Assembly (NCBI GenBank): GCA_944472135.2
Contig: OX235263.1
Coordinates: 19,087,379-19,151,378, forward strand
DNA: 64,000 nucleotides
From: Trichobilharzia regenti
Lineage: Eukaryota; Platyhelminthes; Trematoda; Strigeidida; Schistosomatidae
Reading direction: 5' to 3'
Part shown: positions 30,905 through 41,279 of the stretch, piece after piece
Numbering within the stretch: the first letter of the stretch is position 1
Layout of the letters: each line of letters opens with the position of its first letter
Notes under the pieces: model-generated
Seen by the model: the letters and a program-made list of their open reading frames with translations, nothing else
What the model was told of the DNA's origin: nothing
The model's database searches: none
Program-made: the position numbers and the translations under genes

Positions 30905-31990
30905 TAATAATAATAATAATAATAATTAATAATAATTTGCTTTATTCCAAAACAGTACTTGTGATACAGAATGGAATTCTCAGCATTTCACTAAAGTATT
31001 GCATTCAGTTAGTAAATTAACAATAAATAAAATTCTACATAGATTATGGGTAATATCAGTTAATTTTGACAACAACATATTGGCATGTCGGTAGAAAAGC
31101 CAACAGTGAACAGAATGTTTGAAGGTGTTAGAAAAGTAGATGCTACTAGCATATTTACTGGCGTAAGCGGTAACAAAAAGGTCGAGATATACAGAGTGTG
31201 AAAAAACGAAGAAGAATGTTTCAAATAGAGTTTGTAAGGAAGAGAGAAACAAAACATAACAAAAAGGGGAAGGAAAGAAAGAGAACGTTGTACCTATAAA
31301 TGATATGAGTTGGAAAGACGAGATCCAGTTGTTCTACTGATTATTTAATAAGTTGTAGGTTTCACGCCTAATGCTTTCTTTGTCACACAGAACAAGAACG
31401 AGCTAAGTAGGGTATGATTGAGCTTTTGTACTTGCTAGTGCGAGCATATAGTCTTCTATATCGGTTTCTGGTTCTGCCTGATGAGATAGAACAAGGGGAG
31501 AGTTGTGAATGAAGAGGATGGTGTGAGTTAGATAAAATAGATTTAGCCCATTTTTCACATGACTCCAAGTGCCTGACGGCTGCACGTTGCTTACCCTGCT
31601 GACAATCTTTAACATCCTACGTAATAAGATATAGTCTTTCTTCAGTAGCCGTGGAAAAACTAAGGGGGAACAGCAGAGAATAATAGGCACAATGCAAGAG
31701 TTAACGAATCGTAAGAGTAAGGGTTGGGTGGGTTATTCCAGAATATGTTAATTTCTTGATGTAGAAGGTAAGACGAAATATTTTCTTAGAAATCATCAAG
31801 ATATGAGACAATCAGAAAAGATCAGCAGATAGAATGACGCCAAGATATTTAATTTCCGACTTGGTTTGTATTTTAGTGCCATCTATGTTGCACACCTCCT
31901 GTGGGTGCTGACCAGTTTGTTTAGGTCATATTTATGCCTAAAGGTGAAATTGACTGTTTGACATTAAAGGTAAGACCATAAAAGGTAAGT
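30905..31990 (-). mobile_element. CR1-like element, 3' half
   Basis: The 3' end on the minus strand is TGTTTTGGAATAAAGCAAAT followed by an ATT-rich tail, exactly as in the 60.8 kb element. Pieces of the C-terminal domain read LPIILCCSPLVFPRLLKKDY, ILLRRMLKIVSRVSNV and further upstream SKMFRLTFYI-like sequence (31750-31780). The frame is broken after GTWSHVKNGLN. 5'-truncated near 31990. Confidence 0.7.
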
Positions 31991-32384
31991 AAGGTACAAA
32001 GCTCATATATTTTTATATAAAAAAAAATACGTGAAGACATGCACACTGTATGACTATTAAATCTTATACACTGTAATAAACATGTTTACAATGCTAGAAA
32101 TGTTGAACGTGATTATTTCAAGCTTTAGTCGTGAAAGTAATACATGACTTTGTCAGGTGAAGAGTCATAAAAAAGCGATGCTGTTGTGCTGTGTTTGTTT
32201 GTTGGTTTTCGTTGACAATTTAGGTTAGACAATTTCTGTAAAATGCTTCTGTCACTTACCGAGAGAGAATATTGAACTAAACTCATAGATAGATAGATAG
32301 ATCATATATAGATCAATATTCATTGTAAGCGCATTTTTAATGCGTGTTTGCACACGATTCCATGATATTTCATGAAACATTACT
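31991..32384. other. Spacer with short GATA repeat
   Basis: The region holds a short ATAGATAGATAGATAG run near 32287 and no recognisable gene. It lies upstream of POLK exon 1 by about 1.2 kb; no promoter element could be supported. Confidence 0.3.
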
Positions 32385-33650
32385 GCTTTCAAGTATTGGT
32401 TTGCAGGGATTTGACAGGTTACAGATCTGTCTGTCTGTCTGTCTGTTTTCGACATAGAACTTTGCACAAATGTGCGGAAGTTCAAGTCGCCACATTCCGT
32501 GTAGCACGCGAAGCAAGAGAAGAAAGTACAAGAAAAGCATAACAGAAACAGTGAGCAGAGGTGTGAGACAAAGGAGAATAAAGAATAACAAAACAGTTTC
32601 ATTGGAGATCATAAGTCACAGGGAGTGGATGCATCTGCGCCACTGAGAACGGTTTCGAGGCATGTCACCAATTGTTTCCAACCATAGATTTTTACCGTCC
32701 CGAGGACCCCAGCCTGGAAGTCTACACCTTTCTACGTGGCTTAAACTAACTGTTGTGGATTTCATTGACTGATGCCAAGTTTTTGTCTGACCGCCGCTAG
32801 CTTTTTTCCAGCCTGACCCTATATCCGCTAACATAGCTCGTCGAGGGAGGCGATGGCTTGGCATACGTAACACATGTCCTAACCATCTCAGTCTTTGTAG
32901 CTTCACGACTTCGTCGATTGATTTCCCCTGTTTACCTAGAACTCTACGCCTAACCTCCATGTTGCTCACCTTATTATGCCACTTTACACCGGAAATAGAG
33001 CGCAGGCACCTATGAACAAAGACAGCTAGCTAGTCTTTTCATGTCTTCCACTCTCAGTGGCCAGGTCTCGCTCACAACCATAAAGGAGGACGGAGCGGAC
33101 TGATGAGCAGTACACCCGCCCTTTGGTCGATAGTCGAACATCTCGTCTACGCCAGAGTCGGCGTAAACTAACAAATGCGAAACGAACCCCTTGTATTCGT
33201 GCTGAGATTTCGTCAGAGATCAGCCCGTTGGGACTGATGGTACTTCCCAAATAAGTGAAGCGGTCATCGTGCTCTACCACTTCACTTCCTATTTTTAAAC
33301 TAGGCGTCGATGTAGTCCAGTCCTGTAACATCATCTTGCATTTGGCGGGAGCGAATCGCATGCCAAACATTCGTAGATTGCGGCTCAAGGTGTTTAGAAG
33401 ACTCTGCATTTCGTCAGCGTCTTCGCCTAGAAGGACTATATCGTCTGCATATTCAGATCTGATCACAAGCAGACATTGGTTAGAGAACCATTGGAAAACT
33501 AGGGAGTATTAGACAGCTGTTTCGTCCTTGTCTGAGATTCCTCATCAGTGTGTATCTATGACTCCGCAGACTTTGAGGTTACAAGGTCAGCTTGCTGACT
33601 ATTCAGGCACTGGGACGGAACTCATCAAACTCCCGCAAACAAACATTTGA
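32385..33650 (-). repeat. Family A short retroposon interrupted by RTE-1
   Basis: Segments 32385-32429 and 33455-33650 are one minus-strand family A copy split by the RTE-1 insertion. On the minus strand the second part includes GGTTACAAGG-type head sequence complement, CACTGATGAGGAATCTCAG, then AAGGACGAAACAGCTGTC. The ribozyme core CTGATGAG and GAAAC are kept, but stem I does not pair. Confidence 0.65.
32430..33454 (-). mobile_element. RTE-1, 5'-truncated, with 7-bp target duplication in a family A retroposon
   Basis: AGATCTG (32423-32429) and AGATCTG (33455-33461) flank the element. Joining the outside flanks restores the family A string GGTTACAGATCTGATCACAA seen intact, in complement, at 33930-33965. 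The minus-strand frames encode [34 protein letters not shown] (33466-33026) and [20 protein letters not shown] to RRCIHSL (32969-32616). The tail is CAGACAGACAGACAGA. One frameshift lies near 33040 in the GSETW region. Confidence 0.85.
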
Positions 33651-33654
33651 AAAT

Positions 33655-33725
33655 TAACATAACATAACAATTTCGCTTTATTCCAAAACAGTACTTGTGG
33701 TACAGTGTGAATTTTCAGCACATAT
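33655..33725 (-). repeat. CR1-like 3' end fragment
   Basis: Only the terminal 60-70 bp of the CR1-like family remains: GCTTTATTCCAAAACAGTAC then TTGTGGTACAG on the plus strand, next to a CATAA-rich tail. Very short 5'-truncated insertions like this are common for the clade. Confidence 0.55.
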
Positions 33726-33769
33726 CTACAATGCTTGCTCACTAATGACTAACTACAGGATGAATTGGA

Positions 33770-33985
33770 TCGGGTCCCAGTGGTTTAATGGTCTACGAGC
33801 TAGCCTTGTAACCATAGGGTCCTGGGCTCGAACCCCAGTGGGTGCGTACTGCTGAAGAGTCCCAAACTAGTCTGACGAAACAGCTATCCAGTACTCACAG
33901 GTTTTCCAATGGTTCTCTAACCAATGTCTGCTTGTGATCAGATCTGTAACCTATCAAATCCCTACAAACCAATACTTGAACGGGA
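33770..33985 (+). repeat. Family A short retroposon with near-complete hammerhead
   Basis: The head TCCCAGTGGTTTAATGGTCT and box B GGGCTCGAACCCC precede the ribozyme segment 33846-33894: stem I GTACTG/CAGTAC perfect, core CTGAAGAG (N7 is free in the consensus, so valid), stem II closed by TCC...TGA, CGAAAC, cleavage triplet ATC. Stem III (ACAGCTAT) has lost a pair against the family's ACAGCTGT. The 3' end CCTACAAACCAATACTTGAA is the family consensus. Confidence 0.65.
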
Positions 33986-34119
33986 TGAAATTGCCTGAAG
34001 TTCTAATGGGCAGTCATAACTTGCAGAGTTCACCGATGTGTTGGGTATGAGGACAAATACTTGCCGATAACATTATCTGACGATGGCACGAAAAATTGCG
34101 AAATCGTAAAAAACGAAAC

Positions 34120-34705
34120 TAATCCTTACAAACCAACTATAGAAAATTAATCTGATACTCGCTATTGACTTGCTACAGGACGCAGTTTCCTGGAGTTCCA
34201 GTGAGAAGTCGTGACCAGTGAGGTTTATCCAGTCACGTATGAGGATGGATGTCCCACCGACGACACTGGTTGGAGTCGCGCTAAATCACGAATTGGTAGA
34301 AGTTGGAATTCATGGGCTAGCTATTAGATCGGGTCCCCGTGGCTGAATGGTATATGAGCTTGCCTTGCAACCGGAAGGTTCTGGGTTCGAACCCTGACAG
34401 TGGGTGCGTAGCGCCAATGATTCCCAAACTAGAATGAAACAGCTGTCCAGCATTCCCTGGTTTTCAATGGTTCTCTAACTGATACCAATCCGTGATCAAC
34501 TCGTAGAAATCGCAGAAGTTAGAAATGATAGACTATTGGATTATAACTCCAGTAAGTGAATGATCAACAAGCTCGCCTTGTGGCCTGAAGGTCCCAGTTT
34601 CAATCCCTGGTTAGTTCATAGGTGCGTATTGCTGACGACTTCCAAACAAGGAAGAAACGTTTATCAAGTATTCTATTACTGGTTTTCATCGGTTCTCTAA
34701 ATGAT
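34120..34705 (+). repeat. Two further family A units in tandem
   Basis: The first unit (to 34505) has the long leader (GGATGGATGTCCCACCGACG), head and box B (GGTTCGAACCC), with the ribozyme core mutated to CCAATGA. The second (34540-34705) is shortened, with GCTCGCCTTGTGGCCTGAAG and CTGACGACTTCC...GGAAGAAAC. Together with the copy at 33770-33985 they form three head-to-tail units of unequal length. Confidence 0.6.
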
Positions 34706-34999
34706 CGCACTAATTGTTACAGTTTTATTATTCGTGTATTTTTAGCAATTCGATTAAGGTACAGTAATTTTTATTTGTAGTTAAGCATTTCAGTGTATAC
34801 ATAGCTATGTTCTTGAAGGATGTGATAAAGAAATACGGGAATTACCATAAGCGCATTCAGCAATAATATTGATGAAAAAATGGTGAGTAGAGAAATAGAA
34901 TTTAGCAAAGGAGGAGACGACACTACTCAAAACACAAGAGGATAAATCTATATTGACTGTTACGACAGAGTGTCATCGTCTTGGTAGTAGAATACTTGT

Positions 35000-35215
35000 C
35001 AACTACAAATGTGGTCCGTGTTTAATCTCCGGCCACCGACGCACTCCTTTACCTCACTTAGCCAGTAATAAGACTGGTGAAGACGGAAGGTTGGGCATGA
35101 GGCTGGCTAGCAACCCCATCCCGTAAAAATAAACACACCACTGCTACCGAAACTGCAAAGCTCTAGCTTGAAGCTCTATATTCCTCTAGATACGTAAAGG
35201 AATAAATAATAATAA
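35000..35215 (+). repeat. Family C short retroposon
   Basis: This is the plus-strand counterpart of 11600-11860: GTGGTCCGTGTTTAATCTCC, TAGCCAGTAATAAGACTGG, GGCTAGCAACCCCATCCCGT then AAATAAACACACCACTGCTACC and the end TACGTAAAGGAATAAATAAT. The tail is AAT-rich, like that of RTE-2, suggesting RTE-2 may mobilise it. Confidence 0.5.
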
Positions 35216-35539
35216 TAACAATAATTCAATTCTATTCTAGTCACACACTGGTTAATCAATAATTTAACCACTTTTTGCTTAGCACTGAAAGTCATCCGTA
35301 TTAATTTAATAATTTAACTTCTAATTTTCATATTCGTTCATTCTTTTTTATGAGAAGTGATATTTAAAAGTTTGGTGTAATACAACTTTAAAAAATACAT
35401 ATTGTCTCAATTAACTCTTTTCTTACTCCTACAAATGTAAAATGTTTAGGACAAAATGACATGGCGATCTAAATGACGACCAATCTGGTGTTTTCAGTAT
35501 ACATCAGTGTTTGAATGTTATTAATGCAGCCTAATAATT

Positions 35540-35845
35540 TCATTCACCTATTCCTTGCATTCGGAGAAAGTGGAGATGGATTGGACACTCGCTCGCTGAG
35601 GAGGCCGCTGGGTGACATCGCTCGCGCGTCAGGCCATCGCTCAAGTGGAACCAGACCGAAAGCGAAGCGGCGAGTGGGTCGTCAGTGCAAGGGAGACATG
35701 GAGGAGATCGTGTGAAGAGGAGTTGAAAGAGTATGGACTAACATGGATGCAGGTGAAAAGTACAGCAGAAGACAGAAGTGGCAAGTGAAGACGTGCAGTT
35801 GAAGCCCTATGCTCCACTAGGAACCCAAGGGAACAATAATAATAA
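35540..35845 (+). mobile_element. RTE-2 3' fragment, plus strand
   Basis: Frames on the plus strand contain the ORF end (GDMEEIV at 35695-35715 and [15 protein letters not shown] after it). The copy ends CACTAGGAACCCAAGGGAAC before an (AAT)n tail. Two 4-nt tandem duplications (GAGC-type, at TCGCTCGCGCG and GCTCGCTGAGG) shift the frame relative to the 7.8 kb copy. Confidence 0.65.
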
Positions 35846-36125
35846 TAATAATTCCTTGCATTCAAAATAATTTACCGCATGAACCTCTGGGCAATTGAGC
35901 ATTAGCATATTCAACTTCTGTTAAATATACTTTAAAAAATTACTACTAATTGGCATGCTGTATCCTCATCTTGATAGTGTATGTTTAGCAGTAGATTACA
36001 AGAGTTAGGGGGGGGTGATAACATTAAGTGAATATTAGGCACTCGACTTACATTCAGTAGGTTATGGGTTCGAACCCTTGTTTCACCTAGCCAGGTAGCA
36101 TCAGTAGCCGTCACACACACATACA
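35846..36125. repeat. tRNA-like box B segment in AT-rich spacer
   Basis: At 36025-36090 the strand reads AGGCACTCGACTTACATTCA then GTTATGGGTTCGAACCCTTG. This is a T-arm like that at 1-58 (minus). The preceding G-rich GGGGGGG at 36009-36015 is unusual. No complete tRNA fold is possible. Confidence 0.35.
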
Positions 36126-36129
36126 ATGG

Positions 36130-36615
36130 GTATGGCTCGAGTTTTCAGCCCTAATGTCAAATCAAGTCAGTGCTTCCATATAGTTCAGAGACTTGGCGTG
36201 TGCGTCACCAAAAGCATTTCCAATAGGCCAATGCAGACTTTCATCAACATCTGCCTCCCTACTAAATATTAGATGGCCAGCTGGGAAGGATAAGCAACAG
36301 AGAACTCAGCGCTGTGACGAACTAACGAAGAATCCATTGCCTAACTAATATCCCAAAGAAAATGGGTATGAATTGGACACGTGCTGGTTGAGATAACAGT
36401 CGAGTGACATAGCTCTCTAGGACACAGCTCGAGTGGTACGCGAATGGGAGACGACGATTTGTGAATGGGTCCGACAGTAACATGGAGGAGATCGTGGCAG
36501 GAGATGAGAGTTTATAGGCAGTCATGGAGTCAGCTAAAGAGGACAGCGAAAACTAGAATGAAAAGGAGATTTTCTACTGAAGTCCTATGTTCCACTCGGA
36601 ACCAAAGGAAATAGT
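36130..36615 (+). mobile_element. RTE-2 3' fragment, degenerate
   Basis: Recognisable strings are TCAGCCCTAATGTCAAATCA (thumb FNxNVKS), CATGGAGGAGATCGTGGCAG (GDMEEIV region) and TCCTATGTTCCACTCGGAAC (terminus). All frames are broken. It resembles the subfamily at 54.6-54.8 kb more than the 7.8 kb copy. Confidence 0.55.
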
Positions 36616-37789
36616 AATATACCTTGCCTATCAAAGGCTTTTAAAGTACATGATGACATAATTTCATTGAATGCACCAGTGAAGAATGAATAAGAATTTC
36701 TTTCACAAATTGGAGAGATTTTTTCTTCTCATTTTGAAAGACTACTTAATCTACTTTTAATACCCTTACAGTTACAAAAGCCAATAAGGCAATTAAAGTG
36801 TCACACCATCACTTCCACCTTTGAGAATATAATGGTGTCAAGTGTGCGTAATTGACAATAATAATTTAGTTTAAAAGATCCTGTTCTTCTACTTGAATGT
36901 AAATATCTCAATAGATCTATTTTAGGAATGTTTTCATCGCTCAACTCGAATGACTTATTTTAACTTAGTAAAACACTATTGAATCGGAAATCAATAGTGA
37001 TCGATAAATCAGATCTTAACAACAGGATTTATACTAATAGTGATTGGTAAGGAAGGAATTGATTACTCTGGGGAAATCAAAGGATATTAGATAGACTACA
37101 TAGTTATAAAGAATATACGGTCCATATGTAATACAGTAGCAGTGAAGAGATGAAGCTCAACGGCTTAAACACTCAGTTTCAGTTGATAGGTCGTGGGTTC
37201 GAGTCCCACTCCACCCACTTTAGCCTTGCCAACTGGGCAATATTACCAACCAGTGTAATATAAGTGTAGCTCTTAGCCTCACACATGATAAATCTCTCCT
37301 GGATAGTTGAATTTCAACAAATAGATACAGTGGTAAGTAGGCTGGATTAATGTGGTAGAATTTCAGTAGTATAAAACGACTGCTTCAGCTTTTCCAGCAA
37401 TAAAATAAATTTCATGAGAACTTCTTATTCAGATCTAAATAAATGAGTATTCAGTGCCAGACACCAGCAAGTCAAAAGTATCATCAAGACTGAATATTTC
37501 AGTTCCATAGATCCATTTCACAACTGTGATTAGTTTTCTACCTTCGGGGTTTAAACACTAGAGTGATACTTTTAGATAGGTTTGGATAAATAATCTGACT
37601 TATCAATATCGCTAACTTGCGGTTGGTAATCAAACTTTGAAACCAAGGTTTATCTCATGTAAACAGATCAGATTGCTGTTTTCTGCCTACTTCTTACCTG
37701 TAATTTTAACCTTTATTGATTCAATTTTAACCCTTTCTACTCTTCTATTAACTTTTATAAAATAACATATAGCATAAAAAGAAATTTCC
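36616..37789. other. Spacer with one tRNA-like T-arm
   Basis: This is AT-rich with no motif-bearing frame. At 37150-37220 GCTCAACGGCTTAAACACTC then GTCGTGGGTTCGAGTCCCAC looks like box A and box B of another tRNA-derived repeat, with no pairing acceptor stem. Confidence 0.3.
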
Positions 37790-38600
37790 ATAGGAAAAGT
37801 ACTTGGACAGGACAACATACACACTTTCACAGCTTCGTTCCTATCAAGTACAAATGAAATTTAGTGAAGACCATCACCCACAGAGTTACAGCTATGTGCT
37901 CAGAAGAAGTAATTGAAGATGAATTAAGCATCGTATATGATACTTTGATCGAAAATAGGCAACCCGACAAATTTATCAAGAAACACAAGATACGAAAAGC
38001 AGAAAAGGACTACTCACTAAGAGTAAATAAGAAGCCTTTATATATACGACTGCAAATCAAGGTCGATATACCAAGTGAGATAATCACAAGGAAGTTAAGA
38101 AAATCAGTTCAAATAACTTTTAATGCTGGTGAACTACACATCTTATTCTCTACACGACCGATGGTTATTCCTCGACTGAAAGATGAAGTACCTAGACTAG
38201 ACACTTCAAATTGTATCTACTAATTCAACTGCACTTGTATTGGAGCGAGTTATATCGGCCGTTGCTCTAGGAACTTGATTTTTCGTGCCAGCTGGAGAAA
38301 ATTTCCCACTATAGCTAAATAAAGATGTAGTTAAAACCATTAACAGTTCGATATTAGACCCTCTGGTGCAAACCGGCCACAAAGCCAGCTTGGAAGAATA
38401 ATTCTCTATAATCTACCGGGTGCCTAGTAAATTGCCAAAATCATCGAAGCACCGCATGCTTCAAACATCAGAGGCTATTGCAATTCGCCTGAAACAACCA
38501 GCGCTCTGTGTTCAAAAGAAGCAAGTCCAGCCAGCCCCCGAATACTGCCCTGGCCGGGCTTCAGTAGAGACTATAAATTCATGAATTTGTAATATTATCT
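37790..38600 (+). mobile_element. Penelope-like element, C-terminal part
   Basis: The plus-strand frame 37864-38223 covers the end of the RT thumb and the linker; a stop then separates it from FNCTCIGASYIGRCSRNLIF, the GIY-YIG domain, which soon becomes degenerate (up to about 38560). The order and lengths match the better copy at 43473-44387. Confidence 0.6.
37864..38223 (+). pseudogene. Penelope-like RT thumb and linker fragment
   Basis: The frame encodes CSEEVIEDELSIVYDTLIEN and QPDKFIKKHKI, then KKPLYIRLQIKVDIPSEIIT and FSTRPMVIPRLKDEVPRLDT. These match, position by position, ILETELDILREIFIQNGYPI to SRPLICRSLKDKTPHLTTSM of the 43.5 kb copy. It ends at a TAA directly before the CxC/YIG nuclease, whose Tyr-stop is the only interruption of an otherwise continuous frame. 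Confidence 0.6.
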
Positions 38601-39000
38601 TTCCTAATTTTTTTGACATTCAACTTATTTTATGTTGACGCTATTGAGCTGTAATCTATCAATATTATTGATTCGATATTATTTAAACAGTATTAATGTT
38701 GTTCATAACACTTATTCATTCATTCACTATAATGTATATATAACTGTAGAGCCTGATGAAGAAGGGCTTATCGAAAAGAGTATTCTTTGTTTAGTATCCA
38801 TTCTTTTGAAAATTACATATGTAATCAGAATGCCCGGTAGGTGTCAAACAAACACACAATACGTTTCATACTAATCATGTCTACTTATATATTTTGACGG
38901 AATTCAGAAAACGAACTAACTAACTCCCGATATTTAGTCAATTTCTAAGGAAGTGTTCCGACTGACTTAATACATTTAAAAAGTTAAGACACTCAGATAT
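38601..39000. other. AT-rich spacer after the Penelope-like copy
   Basis: At 38752-38785 GAGCCTGATGAAGAAGGGCT then TATCGAAAAG resembles the 3' motif of Penelope-like repeats. Nothing else was recognised. Confidence 0.3.
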
Positions 39001-39330
39001 GTATCAGTCAACCACTCCTTTTACAGTTTGTTAACTCTTGTATCTAACTTATTGTTATTTAGCCTCCCACATAGCTTTCCCAATCTACTCAAAAAGGACT
39101 ATGTTATATTGCGAAGGGTAATAAAGGTTGTTAGTAGAGTAAGTAGTGTGCCACTACTATTATTTCACCTCGTTAATATTGTGGTTGACAGACACCTGAA
39201 CACTCATGTGAGAAGTGGTCTAAATCCATATACTGTCTGACTCCCAACACCCTCGTTACTCACACCTCACCTCAGCTTGTTTCTCATCAGGTAGGAGGAC
39301 TAGAAGTCATTATAAAAAATAATATGCTCA
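39001..39330 (+). mobile_element. CR1-like C-terminal fragment
   Basis: On the plus strand LPHSFPNLLKKDYVILRRVI, KVVSRVSSVPL and VNIVVDRHLNTHV correspond to SPLIFPGLLKKDYIILRRVL to ANTIVERHINSCT of the 61-63 kb element. It lacks the 3' end and ends near 39330. Confidence 0.55.
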
Positions 39331-39344
39331 CATAACTAAGTACA

Positions 39345-40600
39345 AATACTTATTATTTATTGTTATTGTTCCTTTGGGTTCCTAGTAAAACATAGGGCTT
39401 CAACTGTCTTCTGATGTTAGTCCATACTGTTTCAACTCCTCTTCACACGACCTCCTCCATGTCACCCTTGCACTGACGTCCCACTCGCCGCTTCCCTTTC
39501 GGTCTGGTTCCACTCGAGCAATGGCCTGACGCGCGATGTCCCCAGCTGCCTCCTCAGCGAGTGCCCAATCCATCTCCACTTTCTCCTGAATATTTGTTGG
39601 GCAATTGGTTCTTGTTTTGTTTGTTCCGAGTCATAGTTTCTTGTTGGTGATTCTTTCCGACCCGGCCATCTGATCTTCAGCATAGAGCCAACGAAGACAG
39701 TTGTTGTTGATAAAGCTCTGCAACCGGCTGTGGGAAATATTCTTTGTGATCCACCCGCCAACTTTCTGATCCGTTCCGTATAGAAGAGCTGACTGATTTG
39801 ACGTTTGGATTGAAAATCCGACTGGATTTTGTTGTTGATGTGGCTGAGTGACGAAGATTTCCAGATTGGTTTCAGGTTGATGATGTGTTTCTCGTCTTCC
39901 CGATTCTCGCTCGATTTGACATCCTCGTCCGTTCCGACTGCCTGTAGTTGAGACAATGCTGGATGCTAATTAAGTGAATGAAGTAACCTCTTTCAAATCC
40001 CTCCCGTTGATGGTGATTGGCGCTGGATGTTGCTACTGTTGTTGTTGGTTGGTTGGTGATTTTTTTAACTTACATCTTGTCTATGTTCACTTGTAGTCCT
40101 GTCTTCGCCGGCTGCTTCTTCGACCAGTTTGTCGGTCGGTTTTCGCTTGTAAGTCTTCGATTTTGTGTGACATCAAACATAAATCATCCATGCGCGAAAT
40201 CCAGGTCTAGGTTCTAGGTTCTTTACGTCGGTCCAGGATATGCGCGTTTGCTGGTTTCCCACTGTCTGACGCATAATCCAGCCCACCACAATTACGAATA
40301 TCATTGGTGATAATAAGCACCCTTGTCTGACTCCTGTGTTCACTCCAAACGCCTCGCTGAGTTTTCCGTTGTGGATCACTTGACATGTGCCGCCGTTGTC
40401 GTACAGCTATTGAATAAGGTTGATGAATATTTGGGCGCTGCAAGCCGTAGTACTCGAGTAGTTTTCAAATTACTTCGCGGTCAACTCTGTCGAAGGCCTT
40501 CTCAAAGTCTATAAAGTTGAGGTAGAGGTTTGACTGCCATCCCATGCTTTGTTCTGTGATGATGATGCGTAGAGTTGCAATTTGGTCAGAACAGATACTT
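39345..40600 (-). mobile_element. RTE-2 copy carrying about twenty 3-5 nt insertions
   Basis: It is colinear with 7835-9010 from the 3' terminus up to the RT palm. Against that copy it has many short insertions, such as CGACCATC to CGACCCGGCCATC, GATCCGTATAG to GATCCGTTCCGTATAG and GTGCCGTTG to GTGCCGCCGTTG. These break the frame that is open for 165 codons in the 7.8 kb copy. RT pieces [20 protein letters not shown] and NGKLSEAFG are recognisable. It shares the 4-nt insertion at FADD. It is 5'-truncated near 40600. Confidence 0.75.
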
Positions 40601-41279
40601 AACGACACCCTATTTGGCCTACACGCGTTCTATGTGATCGAGATAGTGTTAAGTGTGACACTTATAAGTTCCTATGTATACTTATATCAATAATCAGCGA
40701 AATAAATGGCTCTGTGATCTTCTCTCATTTGTAAATTTATGGTGACAATATTTCAATCATCTTAAAATTTCGCCTGTTAACATTAAGATCATCATTTTAC
40801 ACGCTTTTGGTACACTTTTGACTTTATTGTCAACGCTAATACCATCATACATATTCTACTTGGATTATTAAGTTTCAGATAATAAATAAAGCTTTCTACA
40901 CTAGCATAAGAATAACTTTATTGGCTTTATTATTAGACGCAGTCTGGAATACTTCACAAATAGTGTCTTGGTGTCGATCGACAGGTGTTTTTTTATATAC
41001 TAGTCTTGAAGAAAATCATAGAAAATCTAGACAGAGAAGAAATTCTCTTTACTAACTAACTAAAATATGACTCAAGGATGATGAAGGTATGAAGAGTATA
41101 AAACTAGAAACAAGGTGAAAATAGTGAGTATCCACATTTTTTCTACTCACATTGATACGTAGTGAGTAAAAAATATGAAGTCAGTAAGATCATCCTCTAA
41201 GCGTTCCTTCTCATGGGAAGAGATGAAGATTGCTTATTTAAAAATAATAAAAAAAACTTTACCGGATTGATTACGAGTT
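40601..41279. other. AT-rich spacer, nothing recognised
   Basis: No motif-bearing frame, repeat match or RNA gene was found on either strand. Confidence 0.35.

Noticed and set aside
36009..36015. G-run as G-quadruplex
   Set aside because: Only a single run of seven Gs without further G tracts near by.
38752..38790. Hammerhead (CTGATGAAGAAGGGC...ATCGAAAAG)
   Set aside because: No G10.1-C11.1 pair, no consistent stem II, and an alternative hairpin overlaps the core; resemblance is probably chance or extreme decay.
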